From the NCBI GenBank assembly GCA_017165825.1, contig CM029386.1, positions 4,810,765 through 4,874,764 on the forward strand: a stretch of 64,000 nt of DNA. The letters are read 5' to 3'. Both the position numbers and the translations under genes were made by a program. This DNA is from Hepsetus odoe (taxonomy: Eukaryota > Chordata > Actinopteri > Characiformes > Hepsetidae). The notes below the pieces were generated by a model. That model was not told the DNA's origin and did no database searches. It saw nothing but the letters and a program-made list of their open reading frames with translations. Shown here in pieces: positions 1 to 19,887 of this stretch (positions are counted from its first letter, which is position 1; each line of letters begins with the position of its first letter).

Positions 1-14
1 TTCACCAACCTGAC

Positions 15-39
15 GTGACTGACTGACTGACTGACTGAC
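15..39. repeat. (GACT)n microsatellite
   Basis: A short run of the tetranucleotide GACT lies near the left edge of the window. No coding sense is apparent. Confidence 0.9.
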
Positions 40-74
40 CCCGGCAAAGCCACCATTCGTGCAGGTATAGCCTA

Positions 75-220
75 TCAGCCAGGCGCTCTGTTCCTGACTC
101 ATCGGGCAAATAGTCAGCCCCAGCCAGTGCACCTGCCGCAGGGGCTCCAGGTGTGTAGTCAGAACAGAGCGCCCTACGTACCCTGGCACACTCGTGTGAC
201 AAACACCCTAGATGTGACCA
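75..220 (+). repeat. Dispersed ~230 bp repeat, partial copy
   Basis: This stretch shares the order 'gctctgttc...gactcat', 'cagcccca', 'cacctg', 'gtcagaacagagcgccc' and a terminal 'gtgaca' with copies near 3785, 26140, 55045 and 59183, and in reverse near 26840 and 37136. No coding capacity was found. It is probably a non-autonomous mobile element; the family was not recognised. Confidence 0.55.
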
Positions 221-296
221 GGCGCAGCCCTCTAGCGTACCCCAAACACAACACATGACAGAGAGCGCCCTCTAGCGTGCCCAAACCCTAACACAC

Positions 297-1240
297 GTGA
301 CAATGATGAACTTTTTTTTAAATAATATTATAAGACTGTTGTTTTGTTCATTTTTAATGATACTGATTTTCAGCGTCTATACTTTACTTTCTCATATTTC
401 TCTCTTAATCTATATTTTAGCCAAAATATTTGTCTTTTCTTCTCCTTGCCTTTCAGAGCAGAGATTTTTGTTTAACAGCCCATATAATTACATGCTTTCT
501 CTACCGGGACGACTATAAGTCTTCACGTCACAGTTTCTCATGGATGGAAAAACAAAATATGTTCTTAATAATAATTAATATGAAGTAACAGATGCCACAC
601 TATGTCATGTTAATAATTCACTTTCTTTTAGTAGTTGGATATGGATTTAGAAGTTTGAATGTGGACATAATTTATAATTTGTTCTTTTTATTTTAAAGTA
701 AGCAACCTTGGCGGCTCAGGCGCAATGTTGACATGAGTCTAATAAGTCCAACTTCTGAGACTGCTCGTGTTTCAGTGATGGAAGCAGAAGGAGGCACAGA
801 CAGAGGTCAGCATTTCCTGTTTAGTTACTGACTTGTATTAACTGTTTCTTACATGCATGCATGGAAAAGAATAACAGAGAGCTACATGCGTACAAAATGT
901 CAGTTAAATGAATATTAAATGGACTTCTTTGAGTTAAGAGCAGTAATTCGCTCCAAGTAATTCATAGTGAGTGGACATGTTGATATTATCATGTGCCGCC
1001 CGAAATATAGTAAAAAATATGAAGGTGGAAAGAAGACATAAAGATTCAGGAATGTCTTTGACGCAGATTTTTAAATTTAAAGTTTTTAGGTTGAAGTTGA
1101 GATTTTTGGTTCTGAGCAAATTGATCCACCATCAGATATGCAGTCACAGGGCTGAATAGTCTTTATATATATATATATCCCACATAACAAACCTAATGAA
1201 AATAATCTTTCAAAACAAGCATTCAAAGCTCAGGTATAGG
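297..1240. other. No gene recognised
   Basis: AT-rich sequence with only short unconvincing ORFs. One segment at about 728-806 reads openly as a small exon (ATG at 733, ending in AGAG before a weak GTCAGC donor). There is no recognisable domain and no partner exon, so it is not called as a gene. Confidence 0.5.
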
Positions 1241-1242
1241 CA

Positions 1243-1365
1243 TGTTTGTGTGTGTGTGTGTATGTGTGTGTGTGTGTGAGAGGGTGAGAAACTGCACGTT
1301 TGTGATAGGTCCTCCTCACAACTCCTGTCTTTAATGTCAATGAAGGTGAAGGTGGTGATGTATGC

Positions 1366-1395
<30 letters not shown>
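1243..1395. repeat. Two (TG)n microsatellites
   Basis: Interrupted TG runs at about 1243-1279 and 1363-1389, the second passing into TA. They produce low-complexity His/Thr and Cys/Val ORFs on both strands, which are spurious. Confidence 0.9.
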
Positions 1396-1396
<1 letters not shown>

Positions 1397-1566
1397 TACA
1401 CAGAGGTGAGGGTGTAATGCATAGTGAGAGTCTCATCCCTACAGTCGGCTACGCTCTGCTGCAAAAAGGTCTGTTTATATGTTTGCATTGCTTTATGTCT
1501 GACGCAGTTTCAGGATTGATCTTATATTTTAAAACAGTTACAGTTTAAAAAAACTAATAACAAAAA

Positions 1567-1600
1567 AAATAGAACTAAACAAAACAGTTTAGTTCTATTT
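1567..1600. other. Perfect hairpin
   Basis: A 14-bp perfect inverted repeat (AAATAGAACTAAAC and its complement) is separated by the 6-nt loop AAAACA. No T-tract or gene context explains it. Confidence 0.75.
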
Positions 1601-1901
1601 TACTAAACTTCAATTGGACATTTGACCATTTAAATCAGAGACATACATTGCGGAGAAGATCAAGAGTGATGGAAAAGGTTCTTAGAGAATACAGTGATGT
1701 TTATTTAGTCAGACTGTAGGTGCACAATGATCTTGATTGAGGAGATGAATGAGTATCTATGAATAGAAGAACGATGGCAGAGAAATGCCCAGTAGGGCCC
1801 CCAGTACCCTGAACTGAACCAGCAGAATGAACACGGGCTCAGCTGATCAGGCTTGGCAAGCAAACTGGAAAGAAGAAATCAAAACCAAAAATAAAGCATA
1901 C

Positions 1902-1902
<1 letters not shown>

Positions 1903-1944
<42 letters not shown>

Positions 1945-2178
1945 GTATTATTATTATTATTATTATTAACAACAAAATAATAGTAATAATAATAATTTGC
2001 TTAAATGTTTAAGTTAATTATCAAGAAAAGGTCATTTTTTTACATATTTTTTAACTAAACCCAAAACAATGAGATGAGAGACCTAATAATGGTGTACTAT
2101 TTTTGTAACTACTGTTAATGTAATCTTCTTCTTCTTATTATTATTATTGTTGTTGTTGTTGTTGTTGTTTTGATATTA

Positions 2179-2232
<54 letters not shown>

Positions 2233-2400
2233 CAATAATACTACCGCTAATAACACTATTTATGATAATAACAGCAATAATAAACATGGTATTGCTATTG
2301 TTATTATTATTGTTGTTGTTGTAATTATTAGTATTATTGTTGTTGTTGTTGTTGTTTATTTTATAATTATTATTAATATTATCATGAATAATAAGAAGAA
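1903..2400. repeat. (TTA)n / (TTG)n trinucleotide arrays
   Basis: Long imperfect ATT/TTA arrays at about 1903-1968 and 2181-2235 are linked by ATT and GTT-rich sequence to about 2400. The poly-Tyr and poly-Ile ORFs here are artefacts of the array. Confidence 0.9.
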
Positions 2401-2494
2401 GCAGAACATTTTCTAGTATTATTATTCACATATTAACAATTGGAGTGATAATAAGATAATGATAACTGTAGTAACAGAGCTAATGTTACTGCTT

Positions 2495-2690
2495 CTGCTG
2501 AGGTACCTTTGAGCAAGGTACTGTCTCCGTCACTGCTCCCCAGGTACTTTCAATAGCTGCCCCCTGCTGCATGTGTGTGTATGGGTGAAACACTTTTTAA
2601 TGTAATTGTGGTTTAATTTAATTGGGTTGTGCTGTGCTGCGTTTCACAATGACAAGGGAAAGTCGCTTTCACTTTCACTTCCCAAAGCAG
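2495..2690 (+). mobile_element. tRNA-SINE, body type B, 5'-truncated
   Basis: The copy contains 'gaggtacctttgagcaagg', 'cactgctccc', 'ctttcaatagctgcc', 'atgggtgaaa' and ends in 'tttcactttcactt', like the complete copy at 38936-39195. The tRNA-like head (A and B boxes) is missing. Confidence 0.7.
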
Positions 2691-2699
2691 GTGCCATCT

Positions 2700-3780
2700 T
2701 ACTTTCTACACTCTAAACTTCAACAGAAGTCTGGCCAACTTCTTCAGAACTTGTTGGTGATGTTGAAGGTGTATCTTTTATTTAAACCCACAGTGAAAAA
2801 AATGATGAAACACTCAGACTGGGACTAGTCTGCTTAAATGCACTGATATAACTTCTGTTTTCCAGTACTTTTGTGAAGATTAGGATTTCTTAAAATTTGG
2901 ACTGGAAATAGCCCATTTATTTTAACTTTTTTTTTTAGGCAACATTCAAAGAATGATTTCACAAGCATGTGAGCTGGGAAGCTGAGCTTTGGTGTCTCTC
3001 TTTCTGAATTCCTAAGCGATTAAAGTGTTGCTTGTTTCTCGCAGTTGCGGAAAGTACTCATTAAAAAGCCATAGTTAGCCTAAATTCCCTTCAGGAACAG
3101 TCTGGTTTGTCTTTATCGACCAGACCACCTTTGTCACAACCATGATAGGATGTCAGGTATAGCAGCTTCCACCAAATAAAACCGTACAATCCTCGTACCC
3201 ATTGGTAGAAACTGTGTTAACGTACATGCCGTACATGTTGCCAAATCCACTGCCAATCCCCAGGAGGGATAGCAGGAAGTAGGACACGACTCTCCTAACT
3301 CAAATGCTTGATGTCTCATGAATAGGACTATTTTAATTACCTAGCCGCCCAAGGCAAGAGGTTTTCATGCATGTACAGACAGAATAAAGTGTGTTGAGCC
3401 CAGTGGCAGCCTCATCTCTATAGTTTGCTACATACAGGTCAACAAGTACAAGTACAATTATTAATATCAAGTATTTATACAGTTATGTCTGTACAGTTTT
3501 TGACTGATGACTGGATACATTTAATGTGTTAGACACTTTTGAATGATCTTACTTCCTTATTATTATATTTTATTTTAAAACATATTAACAACATCATATT
3601 TAAAACATCAAAAACAGGAGAGTATTTTAGTAAACTTGCCCAGTACGACATCCCAAAATAACCCTTACATGTTATATAATCCAATTATTTATCTAAACAT
3701 TAATATTAATGTTTATACATAAATTATGAATAGTGTTTTCTTATTTTTATTCTTATGTTTATTATCTTCATCGTTGGATA
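2700..3780. other. No gene recognised
   Basis: Unique-looking AT-rich DNA. I see no domain-bearing ORF, RNA gene or clear repeat in this stretch. Confidence 0.5.
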
Positions 3781-3784
3781 CTGT

Positions 3785-4020
3785 AACACTGGTGTGGTGT
3801 GGGTATCACGTCAACATGGAGCCAGGGGTCAGGAACTTAACATAATTGTTCATGGTACTCAAACAAGACTCAAGGGAATAAAAAAACACCACTCCATTAA
3901 GGCTTAGCCTCTTTAAAAAAGCCACGCTCTGTTCTGACTAATGAAGCACACCTGTGCCCTCATGCACTCAGGTGTGCTCATTCAGAATAGAGCGTCCTTT
4001 ACCGTACCATAATTGTGACA
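3785..4020 (+). repeat. Dispersed ~230 bp repeat, best-delimited copy
   Basis: It begins TGTAACACTGGTGTGGTG and ends AATTGTGACA. GATAC occurs directly before and directly after it, which suggests a 5-bp target-site duplication. Internal blocks (ggggtcaggaac, cacacctgtgc, agagcgtc) recur in the other copies. No ORF of note. The short TGT(A/C)ACA-like ends suggest a cut-and-paste type element; the family is unknown. Confidence 0.6.
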
Positions 4021-4787
4021 GATACTATAAAACTTACTTGATGAAAGATATTTATGTATGTACATTATAACCAACTGGCAAATTAGTTGAACATGTTCAT
4101 TTGTCATAATTTTCAGCAGAGCAGTATTATGATATTTGCTGATTCCAGATATCCTTAGCAATTTAAAATGTAAACATAAATATGTAGAAATAAGAATTAA
4201 CTGGAAAAGTTGATGTTGATTGGTAAGAGTAACTATGCATCAAATAGTGATAGCTCAATAGCTCAAGTATGAATCTTGGTAGCTCGTTGATTCCTGCTTC
4301 TTCCTGACGCTGTAGCTCGCCTCTCGACTTCACCCCGACAGGTTATCATTATGTACACAATCCATGCTTAAGTGGCAGGGGAGGAGGTATAGCAGTTATA
4401 CATAAAAACACCACAGTGTTCAGTCAGAGAACAGGTTCTCTTCTTTTGAAACCTTTTTTCTCAGTATAACTAACCCAAATACAAAAATGATAGCCTTTTC
4501 ACTGATTACCATCTATAGGCCACCAGGACCCTACTTACAGTTCCTAAAGGAGTTTGTTAAAATAAAGTAATAATTGTTAGTGACTTCAATACTCATGTAG
4601 AGAAAAACAAGACTCACTGAAATTAGCCTTCATATCCATCCTTAATACCATGGGTTTTATTCAGAATGTAATGGGGCCACTCACTGTCATAATCATACGT
4701 TAGACTTAATCCTTGCAATAGGTTGTCCAAGTTGACAACATAATCATTATTCCCCCAGTCAACAGTGATCTCAGTTAACCATCTTAC

Positions 4788-4940
4788 AGGTGGTGGTGGT
4801 CTAGTGGTAGGATACTTGTCTACAGACAAGCAAAACCCTTAACGGCCAAGTTGCTCCAGGGAAACTGTCCCTGTAGTTAAAAAATTTAAGTTGCTCTGGA
4901 TAAGAGTGTCAGCTAAACACTGTAAATGTAAATGTAAATC
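4788..4940 (+). mobile_element. V-SINE-like element with (TGTAAA)n tail
   Basis: It has a tRNA-like start 'ggtggtctagtggtagg', a middle block 'ttgctccagggaaactgtccc' and the 3' end 'ggataagagtgtcagctaaa' followed by repeated TGTAAA. The same layout recurs at 36135-36350 and 57145-57315, and in reverse at 40850-40980 and 62823-62975. Confidence 0.65.
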
Positions 4941-5474
4941 TTATCACATACTAGATCCACAATGGCTCTCATTTATGTAAATCACCTCATGATCATGTTT
5001 TCCATACAATAACGTCCTCCACAGCCTTTAGTTTTATCAAAAACCTTCCAGATGTATCAACACATATTAATTAGCCATCTGATACAGAAGAACTGGATGA
5101 TCTCACTGACTGTTTAGAGAACACACTTTGTTCCACATTAGATATTGTAGCACCATTGCAACATAAAACAATTAGGCAAAAAAATCTTGTTCCATGGTAC
5201 ACTAACTAAACACATGCTCTAAAGCAAAAGGCACAAACTGGAATGGAAACTAGAATGTAAATGGTGGCTGACAAATTAGAATCATTTCACTCTGCCTGGA
5301 TGGAGAGCTTCATACAATATAAAAGGGGAAATAAAGGCAAAGGCCTCCCAGCTAAGTCCACCAATCACCATGAGGGTTTCCTGAACTCCATACCAGTTAC
5401 TCTACTGAGTTGATGAAACCACTATCAACTTCTCTGCCCACCTGAACCTCAGATCAGCTACATCAAACTGGATC

Positions 5475-5570
5475 ATTCAATTCATTTCAATGCAATTTAT
5501 TCTTGTATAGCGCCTTTTACAACAGAGTTGCCCCAAGGCACTTTACATAGGATCATCTACAAGAGCTGCT
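5475..5570 (-). mobile_element. L2 LINE 3' tail, antisense
   Basis: This is the reverse complement of the L2 3' end at 50590-50656, containing 'aattcatttcaatgcaattt', 'tgtatagcgcc' and 'gttgccccaaggcactttac'. Confidence 0.7.
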
Positions 5571-6115
5571 GCCACTAAGATATAACAGATGCTTCACCCA
5601 CTCAAACAGAAGCACCACTGTTAGCTCACTGAACTTCCAATTACAGACACTAATGGACTCTTTTACTGTAACTCATGCTTACTGGAAATTGTCGCTAAAC
5701 TGATTCATTATGAAATGCATTTTCTCTTTCTTTCTTTCCTTCTCTATTTCCAGTGTCAAACAGTGGAGGATGGGTTCCCCTTTTTGGTCTTAGTTTCCCC
5801 CAGTGTTTTTTTCCTGTTTTGGAAAGTTTGTTGCCCTTGGCTTACCAGATTGGAGCTCGGACCCAGATTCTATAAAGCTGCTTTGTGACAACAACTGTTT
5901 GTAAAAAGCACTATATAAATAAAGTTGACTTGACTTGACTTGAATCTTGTAAAAGAAGAGGGTAGCTTACTAATGTAAGTTAGTTATTTTACTTTGAGAG
6001 TTTAGAATTTTCATTCTTTTTCTACCAAGCAGTGCCATTATTCACCCGTCCTCACTGAAAATATACACAGCTGTCTTTACTGCTGTGAACATTTTTCTGA
6101 CAGTTTTCCAAGTAG

Positions 6116-15002
<8,887 letters not shown>

Positions 15003-15049
15003 ACCTTCTGCCGTCCATTGGTCAAGGAGACCAACACAGCTTTATCTCT

Positions 15050-15390
15050 GCATTCACCAACACAGCTTTAACACTACATTCACCAACACAGCTTTAACAC
15101 TGCATTCACCAACACAGTTTTAACACTACATTCACCAACACAGCTTTAACACTGTATTCACCAACACAGCTTTAACACTACATTTACAAACACAACGCTA
15201 ACACTACATTCACCAACACAGCACTAACACTACATTCACTAACATTGCGCTAACATTACATTCACCAATAAGCTTTAACACTGCATTCACCAACACAGCG
15301 CTAACACTACATTCACCAACACAGCGCAAACACTACATTCACCAACACAGCTTCAACACTGTATTCTCCAACACAGCGCTAACATTACAT
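15050..15390 (+). repeat. 26-bp minisatellite after gfus stop
   Basis: About 13 head-to-tail units of the type 'cattcaccaacacagc' plus 'tttaacacta', with tttaa/gctaa variants. It lies in the likely gfus 3' UTR. A two-unit remnant is found at 17695-17750. Confidence 0.85.
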
Positions 15391-15610
15391 TGCACCTGGC
15401 AAACTTGACATGGCCAAACAGGACACGGTCAGTAAGAATCTAAGACTCTAATGGGTCACAGCCTTCATTTGTGGGGAATGTTGTTTTACCTCTGAGGAAT
15501 ATTTCGTTTTTTGGGATAAGATATTTTTACTTCAAACGTTGGGTGAGTGTTTTTAAAATAGGACCAACAACACTTTTGATATAAACAGCCATCATGAAGA
15601 AGTCATTAAA

Positions 15611-15766
15611 GAGGGTTTGCTAGTGCAGTGAAAGTTGATAATGGTACCCCTTTGGAAAGTGAAATGAAATCAGACTTCAAATGTAATTTCTCTTAAATCT
15701 GCAAGAGCTAGAATATGCTGGCTGTTTTAAAACTATTAGAAAAAAATAAAAAGTCTTATTCCTTAT
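15611..15766 (+). repeat. Duplicated block, copy 1
   Basis: The block runs from 'agagggtttgctagtgcagt' to 'aaaagtcttattcctta' and is nearly repeated at 17761-17920. It belongs to the region after gfus that has been tandemly duplicated. Confidence 0.8.
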
Positions 15767-17080
15767 TTAGTAAGGAATAACTAAAAATAATAATTATATA
15801 ATAACGTATTATTATATAATTTTTATATGGTGTTATAATTTTAAAAAATAATTATGAACATTACATTTGTCTTTTTTCATTTTTTACATTTTTATAATAA
15901 TAAATAATTAGGTGCCTGGTGATTTTGAGAGGGGTACTCTCAGGACATTGTTTTTGGAGTGGTGTGATCTGTTCTGTGCCCAGTAATACTTAGCTCACTT
16001 TATGTACTTTACAGACACGTTTCAGAAAGTGTCCTGTTTTGAGAACACTCATCCTACATATGTAGCACTATTCCATTTGTTTAGCACTTAATGGTGATCT
16101 GTGAAGGTAACAGGGAACTGATGTGTGGTTTAATGAAACATATAAACACTTTATGAGGTGCTGAAAATTTGAGATTTGTTTAATAATCTTGCCACATTCA
16201 ATTTTACTTGAAATTATTTGAGATGATTTTATTTGTTATTTTATTTTTTGTGGGGTCTAGGGAACTAGTTTAACGTAGAAGTTTTGTGAAGATTTGTTTT
16301 TATTTATATGGAATATAAATATTTATATTTATTTCTGACTGGTGAATTTGTTCTTTTTTATGAATCTGTATTTCTGCTTTTGTTGGTTTTTTAATCAAAT
16401 TATATTTGTGGCATTATTGGTGGAATAAATTGCACTGGTTTACATAATGTGAGTTGACTTCTCAATAATATAATTTATTTTCAGAATTTATGGCCATCTT
16501 ACATGCAAATCATTTTTTTTATGATGAGCAACAAAAAATATATCTTACTATAAAAAAAACATGTTAGGTGGGTATTTTATTATTCATTATTGTAAAATGT
16601 ATTTGTGAAATTATTTTTTAATGAAGCAAAAGTTTTTGACAATAAGAAGAGAGTGTTAGAAATCATCAAAGATAAAAATGCACAAAGCAAACTAAGAACC
16701 TCATTTTTTTCTTATTTATATTGCTCCATAGCTTTATTTAATTTAATTGAACAATCAAAATACAGTATACATACAAAGAGTTTTACTTATGCAAATGTAT
16801 GTTCAAATTTGATATGCTAAAACACATTTATTTTATGAGTCTTATGAAGATAAAATGTTCCACATATAATATTTGATCATGTGAGTTCAATGATCAGCGA
16901 CTTTAAAATATTTCCTCTCGTGACCGATTTCACAGTCTGGTGTCGGACACACTCGTCTTTAATGAGCAACTTGACATAATTACATTTCTTACTGAAAGTT
17001 TTCCTAAAGCGACATGGTGTCCTTCAGTTCCTAAGTGTCAATTCTACTTTTTGTTGATAGATGAAAATTTTTTCTTCCAC
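15767..17080. other. No gene recognised; probable gfus 3' flank
   Basis: AT-rich DNA. It contains the candidate polyadenylation signal at 16424 and no ORF with a recognisable domain. Confidence 0.5.
16424..16429 (+). terminator. gfus: Candidate gfus polyadenylation signal
   Basis: AATAAA is followed within 30 nt by GT-rich sequence, about 1.4 kb after the gfus stop. An earlier candidate is AATAAA at about 15744. Which one is used cannot be told from sequence alone. Confidence 0.35.
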
Positions 17081-17082
17081 CA

Positions 17083-17331
17083 TTCATTCATTTTCTGCCA
17101 CTTGTCCCAAGTGGGGTTGCAGGGGAGTGCTCGAGTCCATCCCAGCTCACACAGGGCGAAGGATGGGGGACACAACCCTGGACAGGTTGCCATCCCTTCG
17201 CAAGGAGGAGCGTGACAGGGACGGCACCTTGCTCAAGGGTACCTCAGGGCAACCTATTGGGAAGGGGTTCAAACCCCCGATCCTCCGATCATGTGGCCAA
17301 TGCCCTAACCACTAGGCCACCGCTGCCCCTG
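17083..17331 (-). mobile_element. tRNA-SINE, body type A, full length
   Basis: A minus-strand copy from the GGGGCAGCGGTGGCCTAGTG head (ending at 17331) to the (ATGA)n tail at 17083. The B box is GGTTTGAACCCC. Confidence 0.85.
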
Positions 17332-17694
17332 CTTCCATCATTTTCCACAAATCTTTGTTTTTCTTTATGTTATGCCTTTTTTTGGAGGAGGGAGGCTTCT
17401 CTTATTTTCCTATTTCAGAGTTTTATGGTGTGTAAGTCTTTTATCAACAATGAACACAAGCAGGTCCTGGAACAACACTGAACAGGACAAGGACGGTGAA
17501 ATACTTTGTGAAAACTCTTAAATAATGCATGTGCAGGTGCCATCAGTTACAAGTTTCTGTTTCTGTCTACTCTCTGCTACACAGCTATGGATTCAAATTC
17601 TGATCTAATCCACACCAGCTTGCCATTGACACATAAAGCTAAATTCAAGATGGAAGGATTGTGATCGAAAAATCTTTTCACTACATTCACTACA

Positions 17695-17920
17695 CTACAC
17701 TACATTCACCAACACAGCGCTAACACTACATTCACCAACACAGCTTTAACAAGAGGGTTTAAGAGGGTTTGCTAGTGCAGTGAAAGTTGAGAATGGTGCC
17801 CCTTTGGAAAATGAAATGAAATCAGACTTCAAATGTAATTTCTCTTAAATCTGCAATAAGAGCTAGTATAAGATGGCTGCTTTAAAGCTATTTGAAAAAA
17901 TAAAAAGCCTTATTCCTTAA
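17695..17920 (+). repeat. Duplicated block, copy 2 (minisatellite remnant plus tail)
   Basis: Two minisatellite units (17695-17750) run straight into the block homologous to 15611-15766. Intervening sequence present in copy 1 is deleted. Confidence 0.75.
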
Positions 17921-18055
17921 GTTTATCATTAGATCAATTTGATTGGGTGTTATAATTTCAAAGATGTGTTATCAGTATTGCGTTAAAAAAAAACAAACAA
18001 ACAAAAAAGAACAATAACTTAAAATGAACCATTTTAACAGTTATTGCACACTTCA

Positions 18056-18255
18056 TGGGGCAGTGGCTAGGGCGTTGGCCGCATGATTGGGGGTTTGAAC
18101 CCCTTCCCATTAGGAACCCCAATCCTCCCTGCGATGGGCTGGTGACCTGTCCAGGGTGCGTCCCCCGTCCTTCGCCCTGTGTGAGCTGGGATGGACTCCA
18201 GTAGCCCCCCTGCGACCCTGCTTGGGACAAGCGGCAGAAAATGAATGAATGAATA
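18056..18255 (+). mobile_element. tRNA-SINE, body type A, internally deleted
   Basis: It starts GGGGCAGTGGCTAGGGCG (deleted A box region), has B box GGTTTGAACCCC, loses the middle block and ends in (ATGA)n. Confidence 0.8.
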
Positions 18256-18665
18256 CACACTTCACCAAGTGCACTTTATCTGTGGATGTGAAAGAAAGAA
18301 AGAATAGCTCACCTCTCTTTTTTCTCTTTTTTGTCAGACAGAGACAGCTGTATTGGCCTGCTTCTGTCAGTAAGTTTTCTTTAAGGAAGTACGTGAAAAA
18401 CATTTTATCCCATACACATTTATTTTATCTTCATTCTCAAATTTAAAACATAATAATATCTTATGTATGTAATGCCCATTAATTTAGACTTCTCACAATA
18501 ATCCATTTGTTATTTTTTTCTTTTTTAATAAATCTAACTTGTCTGAATAAGTGAACCCACAAAACTAGTTGGTGCTTAATGACGGGGGTAAAACAGTCGG
18601 GTGTTGAAAAACAGACGTAACTGAAAAGTAGCAAATACCTTCTAACTGCATTCTATGTGGTTTTA

Positions 18666-18724
18666 AACACACACACACACACACACACACACAACTCTCT
18701 CTCACGCACACACACAAACACACA

Positions 18725-18785
<61 letters not shown>
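18666..18785. repeat. (CA)n microsatellite
   Basis: Interrupted CA runs (18666-18693 and 18730-18785). They correspond in position to the AC run before gfus exon 9. Confidence 0.9.
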
Positions 18786-18789
<4 letters not shown>

Positions 18790-18896
18790 ATAAAGCCACG
18801 TTAATTCCTCAATACCTGAGTAATGTTCATGTGTAAACACACCCACAAAAAACAAAAACTCCACAAATTAACACACACTGGTGGTGTTTCTGCTCT

Positions 18897-18942
18897 TTCT
18901 ACATCCAGGAGACGTGTGAGATTGCAGCCAGCTCAGAAATGA
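18897..18942 (+). pseudogene. Decayed second copy of gfus last exon
   Basis: The run 'catccaggagacgtgtgag', then 'attgcagccag' and 'ctcagaaatgag' aligns with gfus exon 9, with a loss of about 14 bp in the middle and frame destroyed. Downstream homology continues: 'gagaccaacacagc' matches gfus after its stop, and 'agcaaacctgaagtgatcaa' (from about 19001) matches 'ggcaaacttgacatggccaa' (from about 15397). It is a relic of a tandem duplication of the gfus 3' end, not a coding exon. Confidence 0.7.
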
Positions 18943-19100
18943 GTAGCAGTTTAGTTGCTCAGAGGGAGACCAACACAGCATGTAACACTTCATTGTCTAC
19001 ACTTAGCAAACCTGAAGTGATCAAACTATTTCACTAAACACTCTCACTCTCCCTCATTTTCTTACCCGCTTGTCCTGATTAGGTTTGTAGAGGTGCTGTG

Positions 19101-19719
19101 ATTCTCTCAATGTTTTATTGCTGTTTTTTTTACTGATTTTACTCACTTGTTTCAACAAAGACACCTTTAAATCATTCCGTCTCTCCACATGTTGTCTCTT
19201 TAAAATATAAAGTGTACACACAGAGGGAAGAGTGAAGTAAAGTGTTTTAATCTGTAAATACGTTCATACACTGAATGAAGAGAATGTCAGTCTGACTGAG
19301 GACAGTACTTGGACACATCCTGTCCACTCCTCTAGTCTGGAGCTGAACCAGTGTTGGACCAGACGTTGTGCCAATGGACAGCCTGAGACAAACTTCAGAG
19401 CAGAAAAATAAGGAGAAAATATTTGTGGCAATAGACCTAAAGGAGAAAATTTTCTATTTTAAAATAGAACCTCTAGCGGTGAAGAGTGGGTACTTCAGTT
19501 TCCAGGTGGACGTCAGTAACGTCACACAAATGTTTGTGCAGACACACAGAACAAGACTTTCAGAGAATCCTTCTTAGTTCAAGAGAAAAACAGGATCACG
19601 AACTCCTCTTAATACACATCTTCTTTTGCAGTTTTTAGGCTGCAGAAACTCCAGCAGGTCCTGGTTACAGACAGAAGAGTGTAGGAGGAAAGATACAAGG
19701 TTTATGCACTGATATTATC
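19101..19719 (+). repeat. Unknown duplicated unit, copy 1
   Basis: It shares long near-identical stretches with 19888-20818 and 25378-26015, for example 'aaagtgtacacacagaggga', 'ctgtccactcctct' and 'gaccagacgttgtgcc'. No coding sense is conserved between copies. It is truncated at the L2 tail that follows. Confidence 0.8.
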
Positions 19720-19808
19720 TGTTCTACCATCTACCACCAATGTAAAGTGCCTTGGGGCAACTCTGTTGTAAAAGGCGCTATACAAGAATAAATTGAATTG
19801 AATTGAAT
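19720..19808 (+). mobile_element. L2 LINE 3' tail fragment
   Basis: It contains 'aatgtaaagtgccttggggc' and 'aaaaggcgctatacaag' plus an ATTGA-type tail. It sits exactly after 'gcactgatatta', the same unit position as the L2 in copy 2. Confidence 0.8.
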
Positions 19809-19887
19809 ATTGTGACACCGCACATAATGCTGCCATAGCCGATGGCCAGAGGGCGTTCTAGCCCCTTATTAACAAGCACAACTTTAA

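Larger units (their letters stand above)
4320..5942 (+). mobile_element. Decayed L2-type LINE (endonuclease part and 3' tail)
   Basis: The frame is broken, but the conserved endonuclease blocks of L2 ORF2 are readable: a GRGGGIAV-like block near 4375, an IYRPPGPY-like block near 4515, a DFNTHVE-like block near 4585 and a HTLDLIL-like block near 4690. The 3' end has the L2 signature (ctgctttgtgacaacaactg, 'taaaaagcactatataaata') and a (TTGAC)n tail at about 5925-5942. The reverse transcriptase core is missing. A V-SINE-like copy (4788-4940) and an antisense L2 tail (5475-5570) interrupt it. Confidence 0.65.

Noticed and set aside
728..806. Orphan NLR-like first exon
   Set aside because: An open stretch with a possible donor, but no partner exon and only vague resemblance in composition.
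15050..15390. CRISPR-like regular repeat
   Set aside because: Units are joined head to tail without unique spacers, and the host is a eukaryote. It is a minisatellite.
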